A stretch of DNA of 64,000 bases from positions 171,972,355-172,036,354 of the forward strand of contig CM028377.1 of assembly GCA_013146195.2 (NCBI GenBank). Direction: 5' to 3'. Below, piece by piece: positions 36,001-47,019 of this stretch. Position 1 is the first letter of the stretch. Every line of letters starts with the position of its first letter. Source of the stretch: Codonopsis lanceolata (lineage: Eukaryota; Streptophyta; Magnoliopsida; Asterales; Campanulaceae). The notes beneath the pieces were generated by a model. It had not been told where the DNA came from. It saw only the letters and a program-made list of their open reading frames with translations, and searched no databases. The position numbers and the translations under genes were made by a program.

Positions 36001-37670
36001 TTCAACTTAACTTAACTTAATCTCTTAACTTAACTCAACTTTAATCCTAACTTAACTTAACTTAACTTCTAACTTAACTCTAACTCAACTTTAACTTAAC
36101 TTAACTTAACAACCTAACTTCAACTTCTTAACTTAACTTAACTCAGCTTAACTTAACGTAACTAACTTAACTTAACTTAACTTAACTTCAACTTAACTTA
36201 ACTTAACTTAAATTAACTTAACTTTAACTTAACTTAATTTAACTTAACTTAAGCAACTTAACTTAACTCTTAACTAACTTCAACGCAACTTCAACCTCAA
36301 CCAATCGCAACACAACTTAACTCTATCTAATTCTAAACCTCAACTTAACCAACTTAACTTCAACGCAACTCACTTCAACTTAATTTCTAACTTAACTTAA
36401 CTTAACTTAACTTAATTAAAATCCTAACTTAACGCAACTTAACTTCAACTAACGCAACCAACTTCTTAACTTAACTTAACTTAACTTCAATCTAAACTTA
36501 ACTTAACTTAACTTAACTTAACGTAACACTTACCAACTTCAATCTCAATCCTAACTTAACTAACGCAACTTAAAACTTAACACAACTAACGCAACTCTCA
36601 ACCCAACTTAACGCAACTTAACTCAACTTAACCCAACGCAACGCAACTTAACTAACTCAACTTAACGCAACATAACTTCTTAACTTAACGCAACTTAACT
36701 TCAACTTAAACGCAACTTCAACTTCAACTTAACTCAACTTCAACTTCAACGCAACGCAATCCCAACTTAACCAATTCAACCCAACTTCAACTTCAACTTA
36801 ATTCCAGCCAATTAACTTCAACTTCAACTTAGCCTCTAACTTCAACCAACTTCAACTTAACTTAACTTAACCAACGCAACTTCAACTTCAACTTCTTACC
36901 CTACTTTCAACGCACTTAACGCAATTAACTTAACTTAACTAAACATAACTTAACTTAACTTAATCCTAACTAACTTAACTTAACTTAACTTCAACCTCAC
37001 ATAACTTAACTCAACACAACCCAACTTAACTTAACTTAACTTCAACTTAACTTCAACTTAACTTAACTTAACTCTAACTTAACTTCAACTCTAACTCCTC
37101 AACTCTATCTCAACTCAATTAACGCAACTTAACTTAACTTATTCCTACCTCACGCAACTTAACCAACTTAACCTCAACTTCAACTTAACTTAATCCTTAA
37201 CTTAACCCAACGCAATCTCAACTTAACTTAACTTAACTTAACGCAACTTAACTCTAACTTAACTTAACCAACTTAACTTAACTTCAATCTCAACTTCAAC
37301 GCAATCTCAACTTCTAACGCAACTCAACCAAACGCAACTTAACTTCAACTTCAACGCAACTTCATCCTCAACTTAACGCAATGCAACTTCTAACTTCAAC
37401 TTCAACTTCAACTTCAACTTCAAATCAGCTTCAACTTCAACACAATCCAACTCAACTTCAACTTAACTTAACTTAATCTTCAATCTCAATCCAACTTAAC
37501 TTCAACCAACGCAACTTCAATCCTAACTTAACTTCAACCCAACGAACTCAACCCAACTCTCAACGCAACGCAACTTAATCCTTAACTTAACTTCAACTTC
37601 AACCAACCAACTTCACCCCAGCCTCAATCCAATCTAACGTAACGAAGTTAACTTAATCAATCTAACGCAA
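33015..37670 (+). repeat. TTAAC pentanucleotide array, 4.6 kb, element C
   Basis: A nearly pure AACTT/AACGT pentamer satellite. From 33.0 to about 34.5 kb the units are mostly CTTAA with some CGTAA. Further right, CTTCAA, CGCAA and TCTAA variants increase, and by 36.6-37.6 kb the sequence is mainly CAACTTCAACGCAAC. It starts at the end of the AT-rich unit exactly as in element B, so it is an element-internal satellite expanded in place. Confidence 0.95.
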
Positions 37671-37940
37671 AAATTATACTTTACAATAAGTTCAAGTGCA
37701 ACTGCCGAGTCTAACAAAAATAGGCAAAATAATATTATTTAACTAAATTAACTAAATTAAATTAGATTTGATAATTTAATAATATTATATTATGCATTAT
37801 TTACACCACTTTTTTATTATTAAATTAAAGATAAAAGCTATAAATTGAAAATTTAAATTAAGAAAAAAAATCAAATAAAACTGTTTTATCTATTTACTAA
37901 ATTAAATTCAAGATAAACAAAGATAGTGTAAATTGTATTG
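37671..37940 (+). other. AT-rich spacer upstream of element C leader
   Basis: Resembles 20930-21130 of element B (GATTTGATAATTTAATAATA) without the CTAGTTTTATACCCG segment. No gene. Confidence 0.5.
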
Positions 37941-38730
37941 TATTTATATAAACCCACAACTAAAAACACACAAAAAACCCTAGGTATAAACACAACTCTA
38001 AACCCTAATCTCAAACACTCTCTCTTTCTAAACTCACTGCACTCACTCCTCCATGTCCTCTCTCTCTCTCATCCAAGACGACCTCTCGACAAGCCGCCGC
38101 ACTAAAGATCATCGACACACCGATCTCCAACCAAGGCCCACTCTATCTATCTCTCTCTGCTCAAATGCATCGGCGAATCCCTTCATCTTCTTCCATCCCC
38201 TTCATCCCCGATTTCCCCAAACCCACCGTACTCTCAAGCCCATCTCTTCCCTGCTTCTTCTCACCTTGATTCAGTAGCCGTCTTCGTCAAATCCACCATA
38301 GTCGGCCAAGCTTCATCTCCATCTCTTTCCTCCACCCCGTTCGCCCAAAGCCTCCACCAAACCTCCAAATGAAATAACCCAAAATCTGGCCGCCATCCTC
38401 AACGCCAGTCGCCATATCTGGTTCCAGCTCTGTCGTTATTCTTAGTGACCAGCTCCCCTTCTTCTTCGTCTCCGCTGATCGTCTCCCCACCAGCCGTCGT
38501 TTCTCTCTCTCTCTCTAACTGTAAGTCTCTCTCTCAATCTCTCGCTCTTTCTTTCTCTCTCCATCTCTCGCGCTTCTACTACTTCGATCGACCCTCGCTC
38601 ATGCTAAGTTGTAGTTGCTAACTTGTGAATACAACCACTAAATTGCAGATTCATAGCGACTTCGACTCATCTCCGGTTCTCCATCTGTACCAGATTGCAA
38701 GATTCTATCTCGTTCTCTCTCACTCATACA
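37941..38730 (+). promoter_or_regulatory. CACTA C promoter and spliced leader
   Basis: TATA-like TATTTATATAAACCC at 37941 is followed by a CT-rich leader homologous to elements A and B (GCCCAAAGCCTCCACCAAAC at 38343). Donor AACTGTAAGT (donor at 38521), acceptor AAATTGCAG at 38649 and a second donor ATACAGTAAGT at 38731 suggest an 81-nt exon not seen in A and B. Confidence 0.5.
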
Positions 38731-39856
38731 GTAAGTCTCTCTCTCTCTTAATATCTTTGCTTTGTGGGTTCAGAGTTCAGAGTTTAGAGTCCTTTTGTGA
38801 GTTCGTTCAACTTGGGTTTGTAATTTTTCCCTTTCTTTTTACATGTTTGCACTGCTAGTTTCTATTGCTGGGCTGTTTGGAATTTTGTTCACAAAACCAA
38901 ATTGAAGATTCTGTAGTTTGGTGAATTTTTCACAAATTGATAGAGAGGAGGCATGCTATCTATTGTAGAAGGTAGTAACTAGAAAGACTTGCCAGACATA
39001 TATTGAAGATTGCGTTAGAAGTCCTTAGTGAACTTGAGAAGAATTCTTACATAGACTTACTGAAAGCTAATTTCCGTTGTTTAATGTTTTTTACCGTCAA
39101 TAGACTCAATACCAACCCTTTTGTGGTGTGCTTTCCAAGTTTCCAGATAGATTGTGAAACATCTGAACCATATTTTCTAGAATGTAATGGTTTGTGTTAC
39201 TTAGCATAGTTAGGGACATACCATACTGTGAAATCACAGTTACTTAGTCTCTCTTTTGATATATTTTAGTGACAACAAGAACGAATCCATACCCATTTTG
39301 CTATTCTTTTAGATGAAGGAGTGTAAGGTGCTTGTACCCACCCCTTATTGTCCAATGCTAATTGCCTCTTCTACCATGATCATAGTGATTCTTGAAAATT
39401 TGGTATGGCTTTTTTAAAAAAACTGAGAAGACAAGTAGGAATGAGAATACAAAAAGAGAGGCTTAGATTATTTGATTCTCTAAATAATTTGGCTTTGTTT
39501 GCCTTATTGGGAGAGAGAAAGAGAAATGGGATTTGATATATGGTAGTATAGGTATAGTGTTAATCTAGGTTGGATGCTTTTGAACATCATGGATGGTTCT
39601 TAGTCATTTGAATTTTTCTTGGACATGTGGAAAGTCCACTTCTCAACTGTTGTTCACTTTTCTTCTTCTTGGCATCGTATGCAAGTGGGTTAGGCCATCT
39701 TTTGGTTCTCTCCTCTATTAAATCGACATAGTTTTGACAACAAAGTGGACCACGGCACGGTCGAGAGCCGAGAGCCAAGAGATTTGTTTCCAACATCTTA
39801 TGTATTAAGTGGGTAATTGTGTTAATTACTCGAGGTGAGTTTATGTATTTTTTCTA
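38731..39856 (+). other. Element C intron-like region, no gene seen
   Basis: Short frames only (for example 39003-39209), with no recognisable domain. Likely intron of the element transcript. Confidence 0.4.
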
Positions 39857-40813
39857 CTAGTCTTTGTGTCGTGCCCATGGCACGGCGCGAGTAGGAAGAA
39901 TAAATCAATATATATTTTAATCATGTTTCAAAAACAGTCTAAAATTGTGTTTTATATATTTTTCATTAAATAATTAAAAATGTATTAAACAAAAAAAAAT
40001 GGACTTAACAACATTCTTGGATATATCGACATTTATTCGAATATTGACACGTCCCATAATTGAGAACGATGTATTAAAAATATATTTTAAAATTAAAATA
40101 AAAACAGTAATAAAAACAGTTTTTTCTTTTAACAACATTCTTGGATATATCGACATTTATTCGAATACTGACACGCCCCATAATTGAGAACGATGTATTA
40201 AAAAATATATTTAAAATTAAAATAAAAACAATTTTTTCTTTTAGAGTGGTTTTAACAAAATAAAAAAAACGAACATATTTTGTAAGAAAAACCCAATAAA
40301 TTGTGATTTAGACATTTTTCATTAACAACATTCTTGGATATATTGACATTTATTCGAATACTGACACGTCCCATAATTGAGAACGATGTATTAAAAAATA
40401 TTTTTTAAAATTAAAATAAAAACAGTAATCAAAACAGTTTTTTTTCTTTTAGAGTGGTTTTAACAAAATAAAAAATCGAAAGAATTTTCGAATTAGTGTT
40501 CATACATATTATTACTTATTCCATTTATAAAAAATTAAAATAAAAAAAATTCTTTTAGAGTGGTTTTATTATTGAAGTAATTTTACCTTTTAAATTATGT
40601 TAGGAATTTTGATTCAGGGGGATTTTGGAGAAACCGTAGGGGAGTTGGAATCGTAGAGGGAGAGGGGGGACGCATAGGGATAAGGGTTGTGCGGGGAACG
40701 GCTAACTGCCGCTCACACATGTGCAATTTGAAATAAATTACAACCGTTTGATATAAGTAAAAATAATCAATCTCAACCGCTCTTTATCCCACTGAGCTCT
40801 ATTGTATAGTAGA
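39857..40813 (-). mobile_element. Non-autonomous Helitron (957 bp) inside CACTA C
   Basis: In minus orientation the 5' end is TCTACTATACAATAGAGC and the 3' end is CCGTGCCATGGGCACG, then ACACAAAG, then ACTAG. It lies between host A (39856) and host T (40814), the A|T target of Helitrons. The interior has three direct repeats of about 150 bp with ACATTCTTGGATATATCGAC and CCCATAATTGAGAACGATG. No Rep/helicase gene. Confidence 0.88.
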
Positions 40814-40946
40814 TTTTGGAACTTATGATATATAATGGTCTCATATTATATGATTTTCATTGTACTGCTCCTTGTGTGAATTTCTTGTATGATCTTAGTG
40901 TCCTTTATTTACAGTTTTGTAGTGTCAATACCGAGTTGAAGAAAAA

Positions 40947-41336
40947 ATGAGTGGTGAAGATAATAGACATAACAACGAGGACAAAGGACTGTTCTCTAGT
41001 TTTTGCTTTGGAATTGCGGTGGCGATGCGCCATTCCCATGGCCATGGTGGGTATCCTCCTCAAGGATATCCTTATCCCCCTCAAGGTTACCCCCCCCCCT
41101 CAGGATATCCTCCACATGGTGGATACCCGCCAGCTGGGTACCCACCATCACCATATCCTCCACCAGGTGGATACCCCCCTGCAAGTTATCCCCCAGCAGG
41201 TTATCCTCCTGCTGGCTATCATGGTACATCAGGTGCATATTATCCAGGTAATTACTTCCATTTCCCCAACCCCAACCCCAACCCCAACCCAAACCCCACC
41301 CCCACTCCCAACCCCAACCCCAATCCCAAACCTTAA
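40947..41336 (+). pseudogene. Captured glycine-rich protein A3-like fragment fused to telomere-like repeat
   Basis: The frame begins MSGEDNRHNNEDKGLFS, followed by repeats GYPPQGYPYPPQGYPP, GGYPPAGYPP and YPPAGYPPAGY up to about residue 92. This is the N-terminal half of plant glycine-rich protein A3-like proteins (acidic/Lys start with DKGLFS, then YPP[QA]GYPP repeats). The usual GKFKHGKF-rich C-terminus is absent. Instead, from about 41262 the frame runs into CCCCAACCCCAA repeat, encoding Pro-Asn and Pro-Thr dipeptides to a stop at 41336. The family's function is poorly known. I infer capture by the element followed by repeat growth; transcription is not shown. Confidence 0.7.
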
Positions 41337-42720
41337 ACCTAACCCTAACCCCAACCCCAAACCTAAACCATAACCTAAACCATAAACCATAACACTTAAC
41401 CTAAACCTAAACCTAAACCATAACACTTAACCTAAATCATAAACCTAAACCTAAACCCCAAACCTAAATCTAAACAACCTAAACTTAAACCTAACAAACC
41501 CTAACCCTTAATTTAATTGTAACCCTAAACTTTAAAACTAACCTAAACCTAAACCATACACTAAAACCTAAACCTAACCCCACCCCCACCCCCACCCCAA
41601 CCCAAAACCTAAACCCTAAACCTAAACCTAAACCCTAACCCTAAACCATAACCCTAAACCTAAACCTTAACCTTAAACCTAAACCATAACACTAAAACCT
41701 AAACCTAACCCACCCCACCCCCCCCACCCCCCAACCCAAAACCTAAACCCTAAACCCTAAACCTAACCCAAAACCTAAACCCTAAACCCAAAACCTAACC
41801 CTTAAACCTAAACCTAAACCATAACACTAAAACCTAAACCTAACCTAACCCTAAACCTAAACCTAAACCCTAAACCTAACCCTAAACCTAAACCATAACA
41901 CTAACCTTAAACCTAAACCATAACACTAACCTTAAACCTAAACCATAAAAACCATAAACCATAACGCTAAACCTAAACCATAACACTTAACCTAAACCAA
42001 AACCTAAACATAAACCTAAACCTAAACCCTAAAAACCTAAATAACCCTTAACAACCTAAACTTTAAACTAACTAAACCTAAACCATAACACTAAAACCTA
42101 AACCTAATAACCCTATAAACTTAAACCTAAACCCTAAACCTAACCCTAAACCTAAACTAACCTAAACCTAAACCATAACACTAAAACCTAAACCTAACCC
42201 CACCCCCACCCCCAACCCCACCCCCCAACCCTAAACCTAAACCCTAAACCCTAAACCTAACTCTTACACCTAAACCCTAAACCCTAACCCTTAAACCTAA
42301 ACCTTAACACTAAACCTAAACCATAACACTAAAACCTAAACCTAACCCCACCCCACCCCCAATCCCAACCCAAAACCTAAACCCAAAACCCAAAACCTAA
42401 CCCTTAAACCTAAACCCTAAACCCTAAACCCTAAACCTAACCGTTAAACCTAAACACTAAACCTAAACCATAACACTAACCTTAAACCTAAACCATAACA
42501 CTAACCTTAAACCTAAACCCTAAACCATAAACCATAACACTAAACCTAAACCATAATACTAAACCTAAACCATAACACTTAACCTAAACCAAAACCTAAA
42601 TCATAAACCTAAACCTAAACCCCAAACCTAAATCTAAACAACCTAAACTTAAACCTAACAAACCCTAACCCTTAATTTAATCGTAACCCTAAACTTTAAA
42701 ACTAACCTAAACCTAAACTG
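41262..42720 (+). repeat. Telomere-like array, element C
   Basis: CCTAAA, CCCTAAA and ACCATAACACTAA units with CCCCA blocks, in higher-order repeats. The stretch AACAAACCCTAACCCTTAAT with TTAATTTAA.CGTAACC appears twice about 1.15 kb apart (about 41490-41550 and 42655-42715), so a large duplication is included. It starts inside the GRPA3-like frame. Confidence 0.9.
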
Positions 42721-43446
42721 AAACCTTAGCCCATAATTTTAGCCTAATAACTTATAATTCGTTTGGTAGAAGTTAAAACACTAGTGATTACTGGAGTTAG
42801 TGATTAGGAATGTGAATAATATGATGAACATGTTATAGAACATATTAGCTAGTTAGAACGAGTGTCGTTTCATTGTCTAACTTGACAATATATTCCAATG
42901 TCGGTTCTAATGCATTTTTGGTCACTCCATGTCAATTGCATTTGTAAACCACTCCTGAATAAAGTTAAAAGCTTAGAAACCCGTTCGAGAATCCTTAATG
43001 GGTGTTGATGTTCAACATGTGCTTGATGTTCGTGTTGTCGTCAACATCTATTATAGGTTCTTGAATTGTCCGTTTGGACAGTTTGGAAATGTACGATGTG
43101 TGTACTTTAAAACATTATTGTCTTTTATAAATGTTAATGTATTTGATATCTTAGATATTTTGGTCGCATTTTCCATTGTTCTCTGGGTGTATACTAGACG
43201 TGGGTTGTAACGACCTTGTCTATGTCGTGCACTTGGAGAGCCATGCAGAAGTGCTGTCGAAATTATCTTGGGTATCTTGCAATAACATATAGACAATAAT
43301 GTGATTAAATTAAAGTACATACTATCGTGAGTTTCTGAATGGGATAGAAGCCTGACCTGAAATCAAGTAATTAATTAACATTCCAGTTTTGTGTCATCCA
43401 TCGATTAGATTGAGTGTACGTGTAATATATAAATTGTAATGCAGAA
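42721..43446 (+). other. Region upstream of TNP2, no coding gene
   Basis: Probably 5' untranslated or intron sequence of the TNP2 transcript. Two short opposing frames here have no domain. Confidence 0.45.
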
Positions 43447-46400
43447 GTGATGTCTAGTAATGATGATCGTAGTTGGATGTACAATCGGAGGTTGCCAAAT
43501 CAAATGGGTATCACAGATGAGTTCATAAGAGGGTTGAAGGAGTTTATTGAATTTGCTACAAGAAATCCCAGCTACATGAATGGTGATAAGATTAGGTGTC
43601 CATGCGTCAAGTGTCGTAATAACAAGTTCCTACGTGTGATCGAAACTCAGAAACATCTTTTGCAGAACGGGTTTGAAGTCGGGTACAAACGGTGGATAAC
43701 TCATGGTGAGCAAATCATAGTGCGTCCAAATGTTTCAAATAATCCCCCTATGAATATTCATGTACCTCCTCAACCCGATCCTATTATTGTGGATGTAGAA
43801 CCACCTTTGAATATGGAAGATATGGTTAGGGATGCAGCTGGTCCTGAATTTGATTGGTCATTGAACCAAGAGCAGGAACCAACTCCTACAGCCAAGAAAT
43901 TTATTGATGTTATGGACTCTGGAAAAGAGAAGGTTTATCCAAGTTGTGAGATCAGTGTGTTGGAGGCTGTAGCTGAGCTCCTTAACATAAAGGCTGATTG
44001 CAATATTAGTCAGTCTGCTTATAATCGTATCATGAAAGCAATTAAGCGGTTGTTGCCGAAAGAGAATAAGATGGTCAATAACTTCTATGAGACAAAGAAG
44101 TTGGTTGGGCAGATTGGACTATGTTATGAAAAGATCGATGCGTGTAAGAATGACTGCATGCTATTTTACAAGGAAGATGCACATAAGACAAAGTGTTCAA
44201 TTTGCGGTGAAAGTAGATATAAGCCAAATCGAAGGGGTAGTTCAAAACACAAGAAAAACAAACCACATAAGCAGCTTGCTTACATGCCGTTGATTCCGAG
44301 ATTGCAACGCCTACGCTGCCTAAATCTATCGCAAGCAATGCGTTGGCATAAGGAAAGTTCGCGTGAAGAGGGTGTGTTGATTCATCCTAGTGACGGGGAA
44401 GCTTGGAAACACTTTGATAATACTTATCCGGACTTTGCGTCTGAAGCAAGAAATATAAGGTTATGTATCTGCTCTGATGGTTTCAATCCATTTGGTCCTG
44501 GGGCAAAATCTTATTCTTGTTGGCTGGTTATAGCCAATGTCTACAATCTTCCCCCGTGGTTGTGTATGAGTGATCCTTACATGTTCTTGTCTTTATTCAT
44601 CCCTGGACCAAACAGCCCTGGAAAGAACATTGACGTCTATCTCCGACCGTTGATGGATGAATTGAAACAACTTTGGGAGGATGGGGTCGAAACGTGGGAT
44701 GCTTTCAAACGAGAGAATTTCATCCTGAAGGCTGCGTTGATGTGGACAATTAATGACTTCCCTGCATATGGGATGTTATCGGGGTGGAGCACCCACGGGA
44801 AGTTGGCTTGCCCGTATTGTATGAGTGACACAAAGTCGTTCACGCTAAAGCACTTTGGAAAACCATGTTGGTTCGATTGCCATAGACAATTTCTTCCGGA
44901 GGACCACCCTTTCAGGACCCAGAAGAATGCGTTTAAAAAGAATAAGAATGATCATGATGACCCCCCGATTCGTTTGAGTGGTGAAGCGGTCTATAGAGAG
45001 GTATCTAGATTGCCCCCCGAACCTCGGTGGGGGAAAAAGTTTTCAAAGAACAAAATTCAAGGGTTCGGGACTTCCCATAACTGGACCAAGAGGAGTATAT
45101 TTTGGGAGTTGCCATACTGGAAAACTAATCTCATTCGACATAACCTTGACGTGATGCACATTGAGAAGAATGTGTTTGATAATGTTTTTAACACGTTGAT
45201 GGATTTCAAGGCAACTAAAGACACAGTCAAAGGTCGAATGGACCTTAAGGAAATTTGTAGGCGGCCGACGTTAGAGTTGGTTGAGGTCAATGGTAAAACA
45301 GTGAAACCGATGGCTCAATACGTGCTTACAAAGGAAAACAAACAACACATCTTGAAATGGCTCAAGAGTTTAAGGCTTCTAGATGGTTATGCGTCTAACA
45401 TTGGTAACTGTGTCAATCTAGAGGAAGGGAAAGTGCAGGGTTTGAAGAGTCATAATTGCCACGTTTTACAGGATAGACTACTTCCGATTGCTCTCAGGGA
45501 TCTCTTTCCTGACAATATCTGGGTGGCATTAACAGAGTTAAGTGAGTTTTTTCGAGCGTTAACATCTACCACACTACGTGTTGATGACATGAAAAAGCTC
45601 GACGAGAGCATTGTAGTCACTTTGTGCAAACTTGAGAAGATATTTCCTCCTTCGTTCTTCGATTCTATGGAGCATTTACCGGTCCACTTGGCATACGAAG
45701 CTAGAGTCGGTGGTCCAGTTCAATACAAATGGATGTATCCATTTGAGAGGTAATTGAATTTATTCTATTTTTAGATAATTTGAGCGTTAACAATACCTTC
45801 TTTAACATTATTTATGTTTTAATTACAAATGACTTTTAGGTATCTAGGACAATTGAAAAGGAAGATGAGCAATAGGGCCAAGGTTGAGGCCTCAATTTCA
45901 GAGGTTGTTATTATAGATGAGATTGTTGCCTTTGCCGGAACATATTTTCATCGTGATGTTGATACGAGATTGACTAGGGTTGGACGCAATTATGATGGTG
46001 GTTATCCGGTGTCTAATGGAAGCATCTCTGTATTTTCATCCCCTGGTCGATTCCTTGGTAAACGGGTTGGTACGCGTATGCTAACCGCCAAGGAGTTTGA
46101 CGCGATCTCACTCTATGTTCTTCTTAACTGTGACGAGGTTGAGGAATATGTGAAGTAAGTTATGTTTATGCCTCGTTGATTAAATTATGCATGTTTACCT
46201 GCATATATATGAAATGTCTTGTTCAATCCTATTGCAAAATGTTTGAAGATTTAGCTCGAGATTTATCTCCAGAACTCATCACGATTAGGAATGACAAAGA
46301 ATTTCCAAGTTGGCTAAGGAAATATGTAAATATATCGTTTCATTTAAATTTGTCCATACACTTTTTAAAACATTCAATCTTAAAATTGTAGCTGAGCATT

Positions 46401-46640
46401 GGTTACATATTGTTTTATAGATAGCTGAACATCCGGGTGATGCCAAAGCTGCGAGGTTAAAACATTTAGCACAGATCCATACTTGAACGTTAATTTATAC
46501 AACGGTTATTTTGTGAATGGCTATGTTTTTCATACCAAAACTTATGGGGAGTCAAAATTAACGTGGAATGACTCTTAAAGGAAATCTTGAGTATTACGAG
46601 GAAGTTGAATTTGGGTGGAAACAATTCAATAGTGGCGATA
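43447..46640 (+). pseudogene. TNP2: TNP2-type CACTA transposase (TNPD), 3' end decayed
   Basis: The 768-codon open frame (43447-45753) is the catalytic protein of CACTA elements. Residues 8-90 form the transposase-associated domain, with CPCVKC at 51-56. The TNP2 (Transposase_21) core spans about 270-580: CSDGFNPFG at 342-350, NDFPAYG at 436-442, CPYC at 455-458 and LDVMHIEKN at 568-576. The D, D and HIE motifs are the likely catalytic acids. A DUF4218-type region starts near 680 and continues after an intron (donor at 45750, acceptor at 45839) in an exon to 46154. The next exon (MFEDLARDLSPEL, about 46237) has TGCAAA where an AG acceptor should be. Beyond 46430 the DUF4216-type tail (NGYFVNGYVFHTK) has in-frame stops. 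The core is intact, the tail is broken. Confidence 0.88.
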
Positions 46641-47019
46641 GTTTAAGAAGCATCTATTTGACATGTAAAGGACTATGTACTTAACAATATACATGACACC
46701 CTCATACTGGTGGGTCTTAAGACTAATTTATGAACATACAACTTAGTTATTCGACAAGTTTCATCGCCTAATCTCCATATGGGCCACTCATATTCCTCAA
46801 AATGTTGATGAACCCGAGGAGGATGCTTTAGATCTTTAAAGCTTTAAATTTAAGAAGAACTGAGTGTAGTAATTCGAGTCGAGAGGATGAGGAAGAAGAT
46901 TCATTGTAAAATCTCAAAATATGAAAATTTACTCTTATAATTTATGTATTAGTTATTCAATTAACTATATTGTATTGTTTTTCTATTGCTTAAGTTTTAT
47001 ATTTTTATTGTATTTAGAG
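46641..47019 (+). other. Spacer between TNP2 and TNPA-like genes
   Basis: Remnant DUF4216-like coding bases with stops near 46.7-46.9 kb, then AT-rich DNA ending in an acceptor-like TATTTAGAG before the TNPA start. The two genes are in the same orientation and may come from one alternatively spliced transcript, as known for En/Spm. Confidence 0.45.

Noticed and set aside
40951..41426. Alternative frames and antisense frames over the GRPA3-like region
   Set aside because: Only the 40947 frame gives the recognised YPPAGYPP family pattern; others are shadows of the same repeats.
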